Below, piece after piece: positions 25,993 to 35,184 of a stretch of 64,000 bases of DNA. Source of the DNA: Bacteroidota bacterium. GTDB lineage: Bacteria; Bacteroidota; Bacteroidia; Cytophagales; Spirosomataceae. Position 1 is the stretch's first letter, and each line of letters starts with the position of its first letter. Under the pieces are notes generated by a model. That model saw nothing but the letters and a program-made list of their open reading frames with translations. It was not told the DNA's origin and did not search any database. Where the stretch lies: contig JAIUOF010000014.1 in the NCBI GenBank assembly GCA_020161355.1, forward strand, positions 1-64,000, read 5' to 3'. The position numbers were made by a program, and so were the translations under genes.

Positions 25993-27204
25993 TCAAATTT
26001 TCTCTCCCTTTTTCCATACTACTTCCGGCTTTAAACTTCCCTGATGATACAGAATCTCACGATAGTCATCACAGGCATAGGCCTGAAAATCAGCCTGAAA
26101 GCCAGAGGATATTTTGCCAACAGTACTTATATCAAGTGCCTCGGCTGCCCTGAAAGTCAATCCTGCCAGCACTTCTGCTGTGCTCAATTTTTGATATGCT
26201 GCCAGAATTGATGCCTGCGTCAATAAATCGCCCATGGGTGCTGACCCGGGGTTATAGTCGGAGGCAATGGCCACGCAGGCACCAGCATCCAGAAGTTTTC
26301 GTGCAGGAGCAAAGGGCTCTCCCAGTCCTATCGATGCACCGGGCAAAGCCACAGCTACCGTTTCGGAGTTTGCCAATATCTTTATATCTTCGTCGGTACT
26401 CGCTTCCAGGTGGTCGGCGGATAGTGCTCCCAGTTTTACAGCCATCTGTGCTGAACCCGCCGTAAACTGGTCTGCGTGCACCGTAATTTTGTAACCCAAT
26501 TCTTTGGCTTTTTGCAAATAAATTGTAGATTCTTCAATCCCAAAAGCCGATTTTTCAGTGAAAATATCAACCCTTTGGGTCAAATGCTTGATTTCAGAGA
26601 GGAGGTTATCAGTCAAAAAACCTAAATAGTCACTGTTTGTCCCCTCAAAATCTTTGGGCTTTATGTGTGCCGCCAGGCAAGTTGAGACTATATCTGCTTT
26701 CGTATTTAACTGATTTATAACATTTAACATTTTCAATTCTTCGTGTACCGAAAGCCCATATCCTGATTTAATTTCTATCGTAGTCACGCCACTTTTCAAA
26801 AAATCATTGACTCTCTTTTCGGTAAGCAATTTCAATTCTGCATACTTTGAGTTTCTGGTTGCAGTCACAGTGCTCCATATCCCGCCACCTTTTTGGGCAA
26901 TTTCCAAATACGATGTGCCAGCATTTCTTTCTGCAAAATCCATAGCTCGGGAACCTGCAAAGCAGCTGTGCGTATGGCAATCCACAAAACCAGGCAGCAA
27001 AACACTTTTTTGATCAACTTCCTCTATTTCAGCTTCTTTGTATTCTTTTCTCAACGAATCGAAATCCCCGGCTTTTACGATCATTCCATGCTCTACGAGT
27101 ACTCCTGACTCAGGCAATATTTCCAAAGCCTCATCTTTTACCACCCCTTTGAGTGGTATTTTGTCTAATGTCAGAATTTGGGTAAATGGGCCTATGAGTT
27201 TCAT
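25993..27204 (-). CDS. hutI: Imidazolonepropionase
   Basis: A 403-residue amidohydrolase that opens the ring of 4-imidazolone-5-propanoate in histidine breakdown. Metal ligands: the HxH in DCHTHSCFAGSR, a His in ITVHADQFTAGSA, and the Asp in IASDYNPGSAP. Length matches HutI. It is separated from hutU by about 110 bases that contain a dispersed repeat and a hairpin, which may lower the expression of hutI and hutG relative to hutHU. Confidence 0.95.
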   Translation of the reverse strand: MKLIGPFTQILTLDKIPLKGVVKDEALEILPESGVLVEHGMIVKAGDFDSLRKEYKEAEIEEVDQKSVLLPGFVDCHTHSCFAGSRAMDFAERNAGTSYLEIAQKGGGIWSTVTATRNSKYAELKLLTEKRVNDFLKSGVTTIEIKSGYGLSVHEELKMLNVINQLNTKADIVSTCLAAHIKPKDFEGTNSDYLGFLTDNLLSEIKHLTQRVDIFTEKSAFGIEESTIYLQKAKELGYKITVHADQFTAGSAQMAVKLGALSADHLEASTDEDIKILANSETVAVALPGASIGLGEPFAPARKLLDAGACVAIASDYNPGSAPMGDLLTQASILAAYQKLSTAEVLAGLTFRAAEALDISTVGKISSGFQADFQAYACDDYREILYHQGSLKPEVVWKKGEKI

Positions 27205-27210
27205 TTATTA

Positions 27211-27283
27211 TTATTTTTTGGGCAGCCGGGCGGGCTTTCGCTACTCGCTTTTTTGTATCCGCCTATCGGCAGGTTACAAAAAG
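27211..27283. repeat. Dispersed GC-rich repeat copy 2, with a hairpin, between hutU and hutI
   Basis: On the minus strand GCGAGTAGCGAAAGCCCGCC runs into CGGCTGCCCAAAAAATAAT, matching copy 1 at 825-883 at both ends. Just upstream (27250-27283) an imperfect hairpin has ends TTTTTTGTA and TACAAAAAG around CCGCC and GGCAGG. On the minus strand the hairpin precedes the repeat. The pair could attenuate transcription inside the operon. Confidence 0.65.
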
Positions 27284-27315
27284 AGCTCAGACAAACGCTC
27301 AATCCCTGCTGCAAT

Positions 27316-28995
27316 TCACCACACGTTCAATCCAAATTTATCTCCCCAGGCTTTGGCTTTGTCGTATCCGGCATCCGCATGTCGGAAAATCCCCATAGCA
27401 GGGTCATTGAACAAAACCCGTTTGAGACATTCTTCAGCACGCTCTGTGCCATCAGCCAATACCACCATTCCTGCATGTTGCGAATACCCCATGCCCACAC
27501 CACCACCATGATGGAAAGATATCCATGTAGCTCCACCCGTTGCGTTTGACATCAAGTTGAGCAGCGGCCAGTCTGATACCGCATCAGAGCCGTCGAGCAT
27601 GGCTTCGGTTTCGCGGTTGGGCGATGCCACCGATCCACAGTCCAGATGATCCCGGCCGATCACGATTGGGGCTTTCACTTTTCCGGTTTTGACCAGCTCA
27701 TTAAAAATCAACCCGGCTTTTTCTCTTTCTCCCATACCCAGCCAACAAATTCTTGACGGCAAACCTTGGAAAGCAATCTTTTCTCTGGCTTGTTTCAACC
27801 AGTTTATCATTCCGGTGTTTTCCGGAAATGCCTCCATCAAAGCCTTATCCGTCGTTAAAATATCCTCGTGATCACCCGAAAGTGCTACCCAGCGGAACGG
27901 GCCTTTGCCCTCACAAAAAAGCTGACGAATATAAGCAGGCGTAAACCCCGGAAAATTAAATGAATTGGGCTCGCCACCTTGACGGGCAAATTCCCGCAGG
28001 TTGTTGCCATAATCAAAAACCACCGAGCCACGTTTTTGAAATTCAAGCATAAAACCCACATGCCTGGCCATGCTTTTCAGCGACTTTTGGTGATAATCTC
28101 CGGGATTACTTTTTCTTAAAAACGCTGCTTCGGCCAAACTTAAACCATTGGGCACATAGCCGTTGATAGGGTCATGGGCCGAGGTTTGATCAGTAAGAAC
28201 CTCTGGTACCATGTTGATTTCCAACATTTTTTCCAAAACATCCCCAATATCGCCTACCAAACCAACTGAGAGATTTTCACCCTTACTTTTTGCATCATTT
28301 ACCCAGTTTATGGCTTCCTCAAATGAATCTGTCATACGGTCGATGTATCGGGTTTCCAGACGTTTTGTGATCCTTTCCGGATCCACATCTACGCCTAAAA
28401 ACGTTGCTCCGGCCATAGTGGCTGCCAAAGGTTGAGCTCCACCCATACCGCCTAAGCCACCCGAAACGATGAGTTTTCCTCGCAAATCACCCTGAAAATG
28501 CTGGCGACCACATTCCCTAAATGTTTCATAGGTGCCTTGTAATATTCCCTGTGAGCCAATATAAATCCAGCTTCCGGCCGTCATCTGACCATACATCATC
28601 AGGTTTTTTTCTTTCAGTTCATTGAAATGCTCCCAGGTAGCCCAGGCCGGTACCAGATTACTGTTAGCTATTAATACTCTCGGTGCTTGTGGATGCGTAC
28701 GTACAATTCCCACCGGTTTGCCTGACTGCACCAGCAGTGAATGGTTTTCGTCGAGTTCAAGCAATATTTCTATGATTTTCTCAAGACTTTCCCGGTTTCT
28801 CACGGCCTGGCCTATTCCTCCATACACTACAAATTCCGCCGGATTTTCGGCCACCTCTTTATCCAGGTTATTGAGCAACATCCTCAGCGGAGCCTCGGTT
28901 TGCCAGTTTTTCGCATTGAGTTCGGTTCCTCTCGGTGCATGATATACCGGATGTGAGGCATATTTTTCAAGAAATGCAATGGTCTTCGTATCCAT
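27316..28995 (-). CDS. hutU: Urocanate hydratase
   Basis: A 559-residue NAD-dependent enzyme converting urocanate to imidazolonepropionate. Characteristic blocks are present: LVQSGKPVGIVRTHPQAPR, MTAGSWIYIGSQGILQGTYE, the NAD-binding SGGLGGMGGAQPLAAT and the active-site region with GRDHLDCGSVASPNRETEAM. The ATG at 28995 lies inside the 3' end of hutH (29-base overlap), so the two are translationally linked. A TTG two codons earlier is in frame. Confidence 0.96.
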   Translation of the reverse strand: MDTKTIAFLEKYASHPVYHAPRGTELNAKNWQTEAPLRMLLNNLDKEVAENPAEFVVYGGIGQAVRNRESLEKIIEILLELDENHSLLVQSGKPVGIVRTHPQAPRVLIANSNLVPAWATWEHFNELKEKNLMMYGQMTAGSWIYIGSQGILQGTYETFRECGRQHFQGDLRGKLIVSGGLGGMGGAQPLAATMAGATFLGVDVDPERITKRLETRYIDRMTDSFEEAINWVNDAKSKGENLSVGLVGDIGDVLEKMLEINMVPEVLTDQTSAHDPINGYVPNGLSLAEAAFLRKSNPGDYHQKSLKSMARHVGFMLEFQKRGSVVFDYGNNLREFARQGGEPNSFNFPGFTPAYIRQLFCEGKGPFRWVALSGDHEDILTTDKALMEAFPENTGMINWLKQAREKIAFQGLPSRICWLGMGEREKAGLIFNELVKTGKVKAPIVIGRDHLDCGSVASPNRETEAMLDGSDAVSDWPLLNLMSNATGGATWISFHHGGGVGMGYSQHAGMVVLADGTERAEECLKRVLFNDPAMGIFRHADAGYDKAKAWGDKFGLNVW

Positions 28996-30508
28996 TATCA
29001 AGGGTTTTTAATGGTCGGGTGATTTCGAGAATACTTCCCGACCGTATCAATTGATGAAGTGTATTAATATCTTTAGAAAAACTACGGTCTTCTTTGGCAA
29101 AAGGCACCGATTTTCGTATTTCAGATTGAATTTCTTCAATTATCCGGCTTGATTTCAATGGTCTTCTGAATTCCAGAGCCTGTGCAGCATACAGCATCTC
29201 GATGGCCTGAATGTATTCCAGATTATCGAGCACCTGATGCAGTTTTCGGCCACTGATGGAGCCCATGGAAACGTGGTCCTCCTGCCCAAGTGAGGTAGGG
29301 ATACTATCAGCTGACGCCGGGAAACACAAAGTCTTGTTTTCAGTGACCAATGCAGCCGTGGTATATTGCGGAATCATAAAGCCGGAATTGAGCCCTGTAT
29401 CTTCCAAAAGTAATCTGGGCAGACCATATCGGCCGTCGAGCATAAGGTAGCATCTTCGGTCGGCAATATTTCCGATTTCAGCGGCTGCAAGCGTACTGTA
29501 GTCGAGAGGCAGTGCAAGGGGTTGCCCATGGAAATTTCCGCCGCTGATACTGTCGTGCGAACCCATAATCATCGGGTTGTCAGTAACAGAATTCAGCTCA
29601 GTTTCTACCAAATTTTTAAGATGAATATAAGCATTTCTTGACGCACCATGCACCTGAGGCATGCACCGGAGCGAGTAGGGATCCTGCACACGGTCGCAGT
29701 CATGATGTGCTACCATTATTTCGGAGCCTTCGAGCAGAGCTCGGAGCCTTTGGGCTACCCATTGGTTACCTTCAAAATTTCGGATATCGTGCAGGCGTTT
29801 GTCAAACGGCTTGGCTGAGCCCATCAGAGCTTCAAGTGACAGAGCACCTACTATATCGGCCATTTGAAGGCTATTAAAGAGTCTTTTTGCTCCAAAAACT
29901 GCATGTGCCAGTATAAATTGGGTGCCGTTGATTAAAGCCAGACCTTCTTTGGGTCCGAGTGAAAGCGGAGAAAGACCAAATTTTGATAAAATTTCACTAG
30001 CTTCAAATTCATTTCCTTCGAAAATCACTTTACCCATACCTATCAGCGGCAGAAAAAGATGTGATAGTGGAGCCAGGTCGCCGGATGCCCCCACTGAGCC
30101 CTTTGAGGGAACTACAGGAATCACATTATTTTCTATATGCCAAAGTATCCGTTCAATAGTGCTTATTCTGATACCCGAATACGCCATACTCAGGGAATGC
30201 ACCTTGCATACCAGCATCATTTTGGCCAATTCCACTGAAATGGGTTCGCCTACCCCTACACTATGGCTGATGAGAAGATTATGCTGAAGCTGGCTGGTTT
30301 GTTCGTCCGAAATTATGGTATCGCACAAGGGTCCGAAACCGGTGTTGACGCCATAAACCACCTCTTCACTGGCCACAATTTCATCAACCCAGGCGGTACT
30401 TTGCTTGATTTTTTCGGCAGTCTGGGGTTCAATTTGGCCTTTTAGGCTACCATTTACCAATGCCAGAGCTTTGCTTATAGTTAAATTATCTTTTCCGTAG
30501 CTAAACAT
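28967..30508 (-). CDS. hutH: Histidine ammonia-lyase
   Basis: A 513-residue lyase releasing ammonia from histidine to give urocanate. The self-forming MIO electrophile arises from Ala141-Ser142-Gly143 in GSVGASGDLAPLSH. The Tyr loop VVYGVNTGFGPLCDT and the C-terminal SMGSISGRKLHQVLDN are as in the family. It begins inside the end of the marR-type gene (8-base overlap) and ends inside hutU, so it sits in a tightly coupled operon. Confidence 0.96.
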   Translation of the reverse strand: MFSYGKDNLTISKALALVNGSLKGQIEPQTAEKIKQSTAWVDEIVASEEVVYGVNTGFGPLCDTIISDEQTSQLQHNLLISHSVGVGEPISVELAKMMLVCKVHSLSMAYSGIRISTIERILWHIENNVIPVVPSKGSVGASGDLAPLSHLFLPLIGMGKVIFEGNEFEASEILSKFGLSPLSLGPKEGLALINGTQFILAHAVFGAKRLFNSLQMADIVGALSLEALMGSAKPFDKRLHDIRNFEGNQWVAQRLRALLEGSEIMVAHHDCDRVQDPYSLRCMPQVHGASRNAYIHLKNLVETELNSVTDNPMIMGSHDSISGGNFHGQPLALPLDYSTLAAAEIGNIADRRCYLMLDGRYGLPRLLLEDTGLNSGFMIPQYTTAALVTENKTLCFPASADSIPTSLGQEDHVSMGSISGRKLHQVLDNLEYIQAIEMLYAAQALEFRRPLKSSRIIEEIQSEIRKSVPFAKEDRSFSKDINTLHQLIRSGSILEITRPLKTLDNGYEDHCIS

Positions 30509-30974
30509 TCATTTGGGTTTTAATTCGTTGACTCAGACTTTTCTCCGAAAAATCGTTTTCTATTTTCATCAGATGCTCAAAAATCTCCATGTCCTCAGTC
30601 ATTTCTGAGATTGTTTTTTCCAGTGCTTCCCACACGGGTTTTATTTGACTAAGAAGCATTTTTCCGGAATCAGTCAGCACTACTAATTTTTTTCTGGCAT
30701 CATGTTTTGAAGGGCTAAGAGCTACCAGCTTTTTTTCGTTCAGGACTTTTACCATTTGACTCACTGCAGAGTGTGAAATTTCTAACACCTCTGATATTTC
30801 ATGGATGGAGAGCTCTCCATTTTTGTCCAAAAGATAAAATACCCCAAACCAGGAAGCTTCAAAGCCAATTCCGAGGTCAGCATATACTTTATTGATTTCA
30901 GAAAGAAAGCTCTCACTAAGCCTTCTGAGCCTGCTTCCGAATACCAACGGACCAAGTTTTTGATAGAAATTCAT
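30501..30974 (-). CDS. MarR family transcriptional regulator, first gene of the hut operon
   Basis: A 157-residue winged-helix protein of the MarR family: FYLLDKNGELSIHEISEVLEI, the recognition helix SHSAVSQMVKVLNEKKLVALS, and the wing with DARKKLVVLTDSG. The ATG at 30974 is chosen over the in-frame TTG at 30980. As first gene overlapping hutH, and with a long palindrome just upstream, it probably controls the whole hut operon, responding to histidine or urocanate. Hut operons are more often ruled by GntR-type HutC, so this is unusual, though the ligand is unproven. Confidence 0.9.
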   Translation of the reverse strand: MNFYQKLGPLVFGSRLRRLSESFLSEINKVYADLGIGFEASWFGVFYLLDKNGELSIHEISEVLEISHSAVSQMVKVLNEKKLVALSPSKHDARKKLVVLTDSGKMLLSQIKPVWEALEKTISEMTEDMEIFEHLMKIENDFSEKSLSQRIKTQMNV

Positions 30975-30978
30975 AGAC

Positions 30979-31006
30979 AAATATATATAAGGACTTATAT
31001 ATATTT
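30979..31006 (-). promoter_or_regulatory. 28-bp perfect palindrome, probable MarR operator
   Basis: AAATATATATAAG (30979-30991) and CTTATATATATTT (30994-31006) are perfect inverted repeats around GA. The site ends 5 bases before the chosen ATG of the MarR-type gene. It is a natural dimer site for autoregulation and for control of the hut genes. At least two further AT-rich blocks, but no clear -33/-7 pair, lie upstream to 31215. Confidence 0.7.
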
Positions 31007-31215
31007 ATAATATTTTTATTTTTTATTTGATGAAAGAAAGAAAATTATAATATGGATTTTTCAATTAAAGATATTTCAAAGATTTAGCGAGCGGTCTTTT
31101 TCTACTTAAAATACAGAATATCAGAAAATTAAATTTAGAATAATTTCAGAAAAATTCAGAAGTAATTTCAGAAGTCAAAAAGTATTTATAGTTTTAGGGA
31201 TTAAATAAACCAGTT

Positions 31216-31794
31216 ATGAGCATTATTGATCTTTTCAAAGAGGGAAAACAAAAACTCGAAGGTAAGTTTTTGATTTCTATCGCTGCCATTATTATCATTT
31301 CTATGATATCAGGAGTACCGACCAGCATTGATCCTAAACTTGGAGTTTTAACATTAATTTTATCGGCACCGCTTAATCTTGGGATGGCCGTTTTTTTCCT
31401 CAATATCGTTCGTGGCAAAGAAGTAAGAATCGAGCAGATTTTTGATGGATTTAAAAACTTCATTCCTTCTTTGGTAGTAACCTTATTGATGGCAATTGTG
31501 GTCGGTTTAGGATTTGTTTTACTGATTATTCCGGGAATTATCCTGGCATTGGGTCTTTCGATGGTATATTACATTTTGGCTGATAATCCACAAATGGGAG
31601 CGGTAGAGGTAATGAAAGCTAGCTGGGAAATGATGAAAAGCCATAAAATGGATTATTTTATTTATGGTTTGCTTTGCATCGTTTTTTGTGTGCTGGGGAT
31701 TTTGGCTCTCATAATTGGGATATTCTATGTGTTGCCAATTGTTTATGCTGCATCTGCTCTTTTTTATGAGAAAATAAGAGAGGGTCAAATTTAA
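31216..31794 (+). CDS. DUF975-like integral membrane protein
   Basis: A 192-residue membrane protein with about four or five hydrophobic segments. The block LIIPGIILALGLSMVYYILADNP followed by GAVEVMKASWEMMKSHKMDYF is the DUF975 signature (a conserved amphipathic stretch between two helices), and the C-terminus VLPIVYAASALFYEKIR matches as well. Function of the family is unknown. It is divergent from the hut operon and convergent with the next gene (8 bases apart). Confidence 0.75.
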   Translation: MSIIDLFKEGKQKLEGKFLISIAAIIIISMISGVPTSIDPKLGVLTLILSAPLNLGMAVFFLNIVRGKEVRIEQIFDGFKNFIPSLVVTLLMAIVVGLGFVLLIIPGIILALGLSMVYYILADNPQMGAVEVMKASWEMMKSHKMDYFIYGLLCIVFCVLGILALIIGIFYVLPIVYAASALFYEKIREGQI

Positions 31795-31801
31795 GCAACT
31801 G

Positions 31802-32539
31802 TTATTTTTGATAGAAAAAATTAACGCAATCTTTGGGTTTATCTGTGTTAATGAAATCAACGCCAAGTTGGCTTAGCGTTTTCCATGCTAACTGTGTATC
31901 AGGAGTAGCCCAAAAACGGATGGATAATTCGGATTTATGAACCGTTTCAATGATGTCTGTTAGTTTTTTTCGATCGTTTTCTGGAAGTTCTGTCTTACCA
32001 TTCCAAAGCGAATATTTGTAAAAAGGGAAGCTGACCAATGCAATTTTTTCTTTGGGGGCCTCAGCAAGATCATCAAGTGATTGGTGGTCAAAGAAAATGT
32101 ATTCAGGATATTTAGAATATTCATCTGGCTTTGGCCGGTTGCCCGAAATCACAAACGTTATTTTTCCTTTCTTTCTTTTATGAGCCCGGGTAAGTTTTGG
32201 AAATTTTTCCAGATCTTCAATTAATCTTTCCAGGGTGGTCTCTGCCGGAGTTTTTAAATCAATTAAAATCTGCAAATCTTCTCTTTTTTTATCTTTAAAA
32301 ACTTTGGAAATGGGTTCAAGATAAAGTTTAGTAAAAGTATTTTCAGGTTTGACATCCTTCAGGTCATGGGCTACAAAAAGCTGATTATCTACTAAAAAAA
32401 CATCCGCTTCAATAGAATTTGCATCGGCTTCAAAGGCTTCCCAAAAGGGCCTTTGATGCATATAATCATTATGAGAATGTACTTTTTGAGCAAAAATTGA
32501 ATTGCTCAAAAGAAAAATGAAAGCCAGGATTTTTTTCAA
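31802..32539 (-). CDS. GDPD / PI-PLC-like phosphodiesterase, secreted
   Basis: A 245-residue exported phosphodiesterase with a TIM-barrel fold: after the signal peptide (KKILAFIFLLSNSIFAQ) come HSHNDYMHQRPFWEAF and SIEADVFLVDNQLFVAHD, which carry the general His, the metal-binding Glu/Asp and the second His. It probably cleaves glycerophosphodiesters or phosphoinositides. The start codon is TTG at 32539; no ATG lies near. It is convergent with the membrane protein before it. Confidence 0.85.
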   Translation of the reverse strand: MKKILAFIFLLSNSIFAQKVHSHNDYMHQRPFWEAFEADANSIEADVFLVDNQLFVAHDLKDVKPENTFTKLYLEPISKVFKDKKREDLQILIDLKTPAETTLERLIEDLEKFPKLTRAHKRKKGKITFVISGNRPKPDEYSKYPEYIFFDHQSLDDLAEAPKEKIALVSFPFYKYSLWNGKTELPENDRKKLTDIIETVHKSELSIRFWATPDTQLAWKTLSQLGVDFINTDKPKDCVNFFYQK

Positions 32540-32582
32540 AAGAATATTTATGTAAATATGAATTATTGAAAATCAGGAAATA

Positions 32583-33737
32583 TCAAATGTATTTTAACCA
32601 GGAATATTTATGAGTTGCTTTGTAGGCTGCATACCATTTTGACGGAAAATACATTAGAAAAACAACCAAAGTCCAGACCAAATATACCCATCCCAAAGAA
32701 ATACCACTTTCGATGTTTTGAGGGCGACCAAACGTACCACTTGCAAATGAAAGCTGACTCCAGTTAAAACCCTGGGCAAACAACACTGCCAAAGTGAAAA
32801 TATGTATCAAATAAAAATGTACAATGAAATAGAAAAGTGGCACTTTACCGAATATGATCAGGATATTTTTGACCTTTTCATTGATTTTTTCTGCAAAAAC
32901 TATCAATAAAAACATAATGCCAAGCGTAATCAAACTAAAGAGTAAGGAAGGCGGATATTTGGATATATTAAAAAATGACAATAGGGTGAAAACAAAGCTT
33001 TTCTGGGTTGACCAGGGAACCGGATCACCATAAATATTTATGAATCGCAATAACAGAAACAGACCTATCGATATTATACCAAATTTGAGAAAAACCCTGT
33101 TGGAAGATTCCAGGAAGTATTTTCCGGTGGCATAGCCTATCAATAAAATGCCCAGCCAGGGAACAGGAGGATAGCCCATGATAAAAGTAATGCTGCCAAA
33201 AAGTGGGAAAGCAGTAGGTGAAAACAAGGGTGTAAAAATGATCTTAATAACCGAGCCTTCTGCAAATGGAATCAGCGGCGTAAGGTTATGTAGGACTATA
33301 ATTAAAATACCGATTATTCCCAGTGTTTTTGGACTAAATGGTGTTAATAGCCCCAAAATTATCATTCCAAAACCGATGGTGGCAATCACCTGAAAAAGCA
33401 GTGTATGAAATCCGGCATCAAAAAATAACCCGAAATTAATAACGGTGAATTCCAAAAGAATCAAAATGAAGCCTCTTTTTATAAGGTAAGACCGTGTTAA
33501 TGTAACACTTTTGGTTTTTGAAAAATATAAATATGCCGATGTGCCTGCCAGAAAAACAAAGGTAGGGGCACACAAATGGGTTATCCAACGAGTGAAAAAT
33601 AAAATCGGGGTGGTGGTATTGAGGTTTGTCGGGCTTTGTGAGATTGCATCCATATGCAACATATCTCTCACGTGATCCAGGGCCATTATGACCATAACAA
33701 TCCCTCTGACAATGTCAATTTTTTCAATTCTGTTCAT
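32583..33737 (-). CDS. DUF1624 / heparan-alpha-glucosaminide acetyltransferase-like membrane protein
   Basis: A 384-residue protein with about ten hydrophobic segments. The N-terminal IEKIDIVRGIVMVIMALDHVRD holds the acidic and His residues typical of this membrane acyltransferase-related family, followed by LFFTRWITHLCAPTFVFLAGT. The ATG at 33737 is preferred over an upstream in-frame start. It may transfer acyl groups across the membrane, but no substrate is known for the bacterial group. The next gene lies 23 bases upstream. Confidence 0.8.
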   Translation of the reverse strand: MNRIEKIDIVRGIVMVIMALDHVRDMLHMDAISQSPTNLNTTTPILFFTRWITHLCAPTFVFLAGTSAYLYFSKTKSVTLTRSYLIKRGFILILLEFTVINFGLFFDAGFHTLLFQVIATIGFGMIILGLLTPFSPKTLGIIGILIIVLHNLTPLIPFAEGSVIKIIFTPLFSPTAFPLFGSITFIMGYPPVPWLGILLIGYATGKYFLESSNRVFLKFGIISIGLFLLLRFINIYGDPVPWSTQKSFVFTLLSFFNISKYPPSLLFSLITLGIMFLLIVFAEKINEKVKNILIIFGKVPLFYFIVHFYLIHIFTLAVLFAQGFNWSQLSFASGTFGRPQNIESGISLGWVYLVWTLVVFLMYFPSKWYAAYKATHKYSWLKYI

Positions 33738-33760
33738 AAGGCTTAGGGTAAAAGCCAAAT

Positions 33761-35164
33761 TTAGGAATTATTTTCCAGCCAGTCAATCAATAGATTTACA
33801 CCATAACCTGTGGCCGATTTCATGCTTCCAAACTCAGAATCACCAAAAGCCACACCGGCAATATCAAGATGTGCCCAGGCCGGATGATTATCAACAAATT
33901 CTTCCAGGAATTTCGCAGCAGTAATAGCTCCTGCAATAGGTGCCGTGCTTAAGTTTTTGATATCGGCAATGTCAGACTTAATCATGTCCTTGTAGTCATC
34001 CCAAAGGGGCATCCGCCATACTTTTTCTCCGGTTTTTATGCCTGATGAGCTTAGGGCGTCGGCAAGAGCGTCATTATGTGTGAGCATGGCAGCGGCAGCA
34101 TAGCCCAGGGCCTGGATGCAGTTGCCGGTCAGAGTCGCCAGGTCAATCAGATAGTCAGTAGAGTGATTTTTGACCAGATAAGCAAGTGCGTCGGCGAGGA
34201 TAAGCCTGCCTTCGGCATCGGTATTGATCACTTCTATGGTTTTACCCAAATAAGAGCCAATCACGTCACCGGGTTTTACTGCCAGTGAGTCGATGCAGTT
34301 TTCGGTCAGTGGTATGGCTCCGATAAGATTTACTTTAAGTTTTAATCGGGCGGAGGCCTCAAATGTACCAGCTACTGCTGCCGCACCTCCCATGTCTGAC
34401 TTCATGTAGTTCATGTTGTCACCGGGTTTAAGGGATACGCCACCGGTATCAAAAGTGACACCTTTTCCTACCAATCCAACGGTTTTGGTAGCTTCGGGAT
34501 GGTTGTATTTCAAAATCACCATTTGCGGAGGGTTTTCCACACTCCCCCTTCCAACTGCCAACAAAGCCTTCATGCCAAGTGCTTCGCATTTTTCAGTATC
34601 AAAAATTTCCGTTTCAAAACCATATTTTTGCCCGGACTCCAAAATCCATTCAGCAAGTACAGCAGGTGTTTTAAAATTGGCAGGGGTATCGACCCATTTC
34701 ATGATTTGGGCTTGTGTGGCAGCAATTTTTTTTCCTTTATCATATGCTTCAGCATCAATATTTTCATTTAAAGAAAGATTATAATCTCCTAAAAACCAGC
34801 TTTCTGGTTTTGACTTGTCAGATTTCAAGTGGCCGATTTCATATGCTGCCAATGCGATTCCCTGGGCCGCTGCAGAAGCGATTTCCGGGCTTATTTTTTC
34901 AGAAAAAAGTATTGAAATATCCCCTTTTATTTTTGATTTGTTATGATAGAAAAAACTCCTGAAAGTGCTTTTTACCGTCTTAAAATCATCCTTTTTACCC
35001 AAGCCTAAAACGATAATTTTCTGATTTTCAGGAGAAAAATAGGTTACGGTCTCTTTGGCTTTTCCTGTAAAATTTTCAAGATAAGTATCCGGGATTTGCA
35101 CAGGCAGGCTTTCAGATTTGAAATCTTCGAAAAGGGGGAGAAGGATGATATTAAATAGATTCAT
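33761..35164 (-). CDS. Leucyl aminopeptidase family protein (M17)
   Basis: A 467-residue zinc- or manganese-dependent aminopeptidase. The C-terminal catalytic domain holds the metal ligands in VGKGVTFDTGGVSLKP, MKSDMGGAAAV and VINTDAEGRLILADAL (bicarbonate-binding Arg included). The N-terminal macro-like domain is somewhat shorter than in E. coli PepA. It is cytoplasmic and likely recycles peptides. It lies just downstream of the KAP NTPase gene on the same strand (20-base gap). Confidence 0.92.
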   Translation of the reverse strand: MNLFNIILLPLFEDFKSESLPVQIPDTYLENFTGKAKETVTYFSPENQKIIVLGLGKKDDFKTVKSTFRSFFYHNKSKIKGDISILFSEKISPEIASAAAQGIALAAYEIGHLKSDKSKPESWFLGDYNLSLNENIDAEAYDKGKKIAATQAQIMKWVDTPANFKTPAVLAEWILESGQKYGFETEIFDTEKCEALGMKALLAVGRGSVENPPQMVILKYNHPEATKTVGLVGKGVTFDTGGVSLKPGDNMNYMKSDMGGAAAVAGTFEASARLKLKVNLIGAIPLTENCIDSLAVKPGDVIGSYLGKTIEVINTDAEGRLILADALAYLVKNHSTDYLIDLATLTGNCIQALGYAAAAMLTHNDALADALSSSGIKTGEKVWRMPLWDDYKDMIKSDIADIKNLSTAPIAGAITAAKFLEEFVDNHPAWAHLDIAGVAFGDSEFGSMKSATGYGVNLLIDWLENNS

Positions 35165-35184
35165 ACTATAATAAAATAGATTTG

